64,000 bases of DNA, taken from contig NZ_JBNGOP010000009.1 of the NCBI RefSeq assembly GCF_050589625.1, positions 94,783 through 158,782 of the forward strand. Reading direction: 5' to 3'. Positions 62,075 to 64,000 of the stretch are shown here, one piece after another; positions within the stretch are counted from its first letter, which is position 1, and the number at the start of each line of letters is the position of its first letter. This DNA comes from Pelagihabitans sp947500445. GTDB taxonomy: Bacteria > Bacteroidota > Bacteroidia > Flavobacteriales > Flavobacteriaceae. The notes below the pieces were generated by a model that saw only the letters and a list, made by a program, of their open reading frames with translations, was not told the DNA's origin and did not search any database. The translations under genes and the position numbers were made by a program.

Positions 62075-63127
62075 CTATACATCGTCATAGTCCACTTTTA
62101 GCGTGGGTGTCGTAGCATGGGCCTGACATGTAAGGATAAAGCCGTCCGCAATTTCGGCATCGGTCAAAATCTGGTTTTTTACCATTTCGGCCTTTCCTTC
62201 GGTTACTTTGGCGATACAACTACTGCAAACACCTCCTTGGCAGGAGTAGGGGGCATCAATGTTTTCCTTAAGGACCGCATCGAGCACCAGCATTTTTTGA
62301 TCCATGGTGAACGAAAACGTCTCGTCGTCTACCACCACTTCAATAGCAGTTTCCCCTTCCGATGCTGCCGGTGGTGTTGGCACTGTTTCCGTTGCGGCAG
62401 TGAACAATTCAAAATGAACGATTTCTTGGGGAGTCCCGTTATCGGAAAGCCCCTTTTCTACCACTTTGATCATTTCCTCCGGTCCACAAAGGTAAAACGC
62501 ATCAAAAGCAAGTCCGTTATGCTTGTTCTTTAGCACATAGTTTACGGTGCTATCGTCTATTCTTCCAAAAAGACTGTCCTCTTCCCGGGTACGGCTATGG
62601 ATAAAGTGGGTATGGAATCGATCGGGATAGGTTGCTTGGAGCGCCGCGATTTCCGAGGCGAACATCGTTTCTTCCACCGACTGGTTTCCGTACGTTAGCA
62701 CAAAAGTACTTTCGGGGTGTTTTTCCAAAACCGTCCTGGCAATGCTCATAATGGGGGTAATACCACTTCCCGCGGCAAATGCCGCAATCGTTTTGGCCGT
62801 TTCGGTGGGTTCAAAAACGAACCGTCCTTCGGGGGGCATAACCTCTAGCATGTCACCTTCCTTCAACTCCGAATTGGCGTAAGAAGAAAAGGCACCGCCC
62901 TCCACTTTTTTCACTCCGATGGTAATCTGTTCTGCGGTAGGGGCCGAACTGATGGAGTATGCCCGTCGGATGTCCTCTCCCTGCAACGTTTTCTTTAAGG
63001 TGATGTATTGGCCTGCGCTAAAAGAAAATGTACTTTTTAACGCTTCTGGGATGTCGAAACTAATAGCGACCGCTTTAGGGGTGAGTCGCTTGATCTGTGA
63101 AACGCGCAAAGTATGAAAGTTGGCCAT
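62075..63127 (-). CDS. PaaE-like NADPH-ferredoxin reductase with 2Fe-2S domain
   Basis: From ATG 63127 the protein has 350 residues; the frame to 63169 adds 14 residues that lie before the promoter box. It has an FAD-binding domain with RRAYSISSAP (about 55-64), an NAD(P)-binding domain (GSGITPIMSIA near 118 and YLCGPEEM near 225), and a C-terminal plant-type ferredoxin domain with cluster ligands C296, C301, C304 and C334 (CQGGVCSSC then TCQAH). This is the form of phenylacetyl-CoA epoxidase reductase PaaE and related oxygenase reductases that pass electrons from NADPH to a partner oxygenase. No paa genes are nearby, so the partner is unknown. A good promoter box precedes it. Confidence 0.9.
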   Translation of the reverse strand: MANFHTLRVSQIKRLTPKAVAISFDIPEALKSTFSFSAGQYITLKKTLQGEDIRRAYSISSAPTAEQITIGVKKVEGGAFSSYANSELKEGDMLEVMPPEGRFVFEPTETAKTIAAFAAGSGITPIMSIARTVLEKHPESTFVLTYGNQSVEETMFASEIAALQATYPDRFHTHFIHSRTREEDSLFGRIDDSTVNYVLKNKHNGLAFDAFYLCGPEEMIKVVEKGLSDNGTPQEIVHFELFTAATETVPTPPAASEGETAIEVVVDDETFSFTMDQKMLVLDAVLKENIDAPYSCQGGVCSSCIAKVTEGKAEMVKNQILTDAEIADGFILTCQAHATTPTLKVDYDDV

Positions 63128-63144
63128 CTGAAAATTTTTGTTTG

Positions 63145-63152
63145 CAAAATTA
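63145..63152 (-). promoter_or_regulatory. -7 box of the PaaE-like reductase gene
   Basis: On the minus strand TAATTTTG matches TAnnTTTG and ends 17 bases before ATG 63127. A TTC is seen at the -33 distance. Confidence 0.5.
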
Positions 63153-63600
63153 AGCATTGAAAGCACCATTTGAAAACCGCGGGTTCAAAAAACACCGAAA
63201 CCAGATGAAAAGAAGATGGTCGATCGGGACAAGTTCAAGCTCAAGAGTCAAATTCAAGCCTCTTAATACTAACTACTCTGTACTAACTACTTTTTTTAAA
63301 AAAGACCGCTACGCTGAAAGAAAAAGGATAAAAGACAAGTTCAAGTACAAATGCAAACTCAAATCCAAATTCAAATCCAAACGTTGCCACTACATACTTT
63401 TTACGCATTACCGGCAACTGCAGTTAAGAATTGTTTATTGCTAATTGGTCATTGTTCAATGAAAAAAGACCGCTACGCTGAAAGAATAAAGACAAGTGTA
63501 AGTATCAAGTTCCAGTTCCAGTTCAAACACAAACACAAATTCAAATTCAAGCTCAATTTCAGGCCAATTACTTTTTACTCATCACCAATTATTTTTTCAT

Positions 63601-63663
63601 TGCTAATTGCTAATTGCTAATTGCTAATTGCTAATTGCTAATTGCTAATTGTTCATTGTTCAT
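63601..63663 (+). repeat. Heptamer tandem repeat TGCTAAT (7 copies) plus TGTTCAT (2 copies)
   Basis: Exact seven-base periodicity: seven TGCTAAT followed by two TGTTCAT. It is part of the composite array. Confidence 0.9.
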
Positions 63664-63907
63664 TGAAAAAAGACCGTTACACTGAAAGAACAAAGACAAA
63701 AGACAAGTTCAAGCGCAAGTGACAAGTGCAAGCTCAAAGCCACATTCAAACTCAAATATCAAACACAAAAACAAGCTCAAGCCTCTTAATACTTACTACT
63801 TTGTACTTACTACTTTTTTAAAAAAAGACCGTTTCGCTGAAAGAAAAAAGAGAACAGAAAAAAGAGAATAGAAAAGGAAAGAAACACAAGTTTAAAACAA
63901 TACTTTT

Positions 63908-64000
63908 CACTAACCACTAACCACTAACCACTAACCACTAACCACTAACCACTAACCACTAACCACTAACCACTAACCACTAACCACTAACCACTAACCA
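63908..64000 (+). repeat. Heptamer tandem repeat CACTAAC (about 13 copies, continues)
   Basis: Ninety-three bases of exact CACTAAC periodicity that reach the window end, so the total number of copies is not known. Confidence 0.9.

Larger units (their letters stand above)
63230..64000. repeat. Composite intergenic repeat array running off the window
   Basis: About 770 bases made of repeated blocks. Each block has a GACCGCTxCGCTGAAAG module (63304, 63468, 63672, 63827; spacing 164, 204 and 155), a stretch of CAAGTTCAAG/CAAATTCAAA-like words, and an A+T-rich tail. Tails include CTCTTAATACTNACTACT text at about 63260 and 63782 that is nearly identical, seven copies of TGCTAAT (63601-63649), two of TGTTCAT, and CACTAAC repeats from 63908 to the window end (about 13 copies). 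No gene was found in it. Confidence 0.75.

Noticed and set aside
62117..62533. 138-codon plus-strand frame opposite the PaaE-like gene
   Set aside because: Antisense shadow of a well-supported flavoprotein gene.
63601..64000. CRISPR-like array of short repeats
   Set aside because: The heptamers are contiguous without unique spacers and there are no cas genes; this is simple tandem repetition.

Overview
The window reads as chromosomal DNA of a marine-type member of the Flavobacteriaceae (Bacteroidota). The reasons are type IX secretion (T9SS) proteins with gliding-motility C-terminal sorting domains, a PorP/SprF partner, several small families I know mainly from Flavobacteriia (DUF4837, DUF6341, DUF6427, DUF4254, DUF6909-like), Bacteroidota-style promoters (TTG, then TAnnTTTG) and the near absence of Shine-Dalgarno sequences. 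No tRNA, rRNA, CRISPR array, transposase or phage gene was seen.

Layout. 1-5 kb: holB (cut by the window edge) is divergent from pgk, an MltD-like lytic transglycosylase with LysM domains and a DUF4837 lipoprotein. 5-6.3 kb: two paralogous 56-residue membrane proteins, each with its own terminator, and intergenic repeats. 6.3-24.6 kb, all on the minus strand: a T9SS surface module of a 2879-residue and a 1932-residue type-B sorted adhesin, then SprF and an OmpA-family lipid-free envelope protein with a SPOR-like N-terminus. 25-29.6 kb: tatA, an M23 peptidase, a GH3-like enzyme and a DUF6909-like protein.

29.6-47.6 kb is a surface polysaccharide (O-antigen or capsule) cluster: a Wzz-like protein, the complete dTDP-rhamnose set rfbBACD, two polymerase/ligase-like membrane proteins, a Wzx flippase, several glycosyltransferases, a methyltransferase, a large GT-C-like membrane protein, the initiating sugar-phosphate transferase and a UDP-xylose-synthase-like enzyme. 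Its middle part is visibly richer in A+T than its flanks. 47.6-52.8 kb is housekeeping: purD, DUF6341, DUF6427, DUF4254, a GT9 glycosyltransferase and a TetR regulator.

53-55.3 kb is a minus-strand mini-cluster for arsenosugar metabolism: DUF2064 glycosyltransferase, CMD-type peroxidase-like protein and the radical SAM enzyme ArsS. 55.3-64 kb is sparse: tiny membrane proteins, a TPR/AraC-type regulator with a palindrome on its promoter, a small HTH protein followed by a tiny peptide, a patatin, a Crp/Fnr regulator, a PaaE-like reductase, and long intergenic stretches with a dispersed repeat module, a tandem 230-nt duplication and a composite array with heptamer tandem repeats running off the window end.

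The most unusual items are: lectin-like domains nested inside HYR domains of the largest adhesin; motifs shared by the upstream regions of the T9SS genes and one of the small membrane proteins; the operator-like palindrome at 58.4 kb; the HTH-plus-peptide pair; and the composite repeat array at the right end. All family names come from reading the translations; no database search was run.
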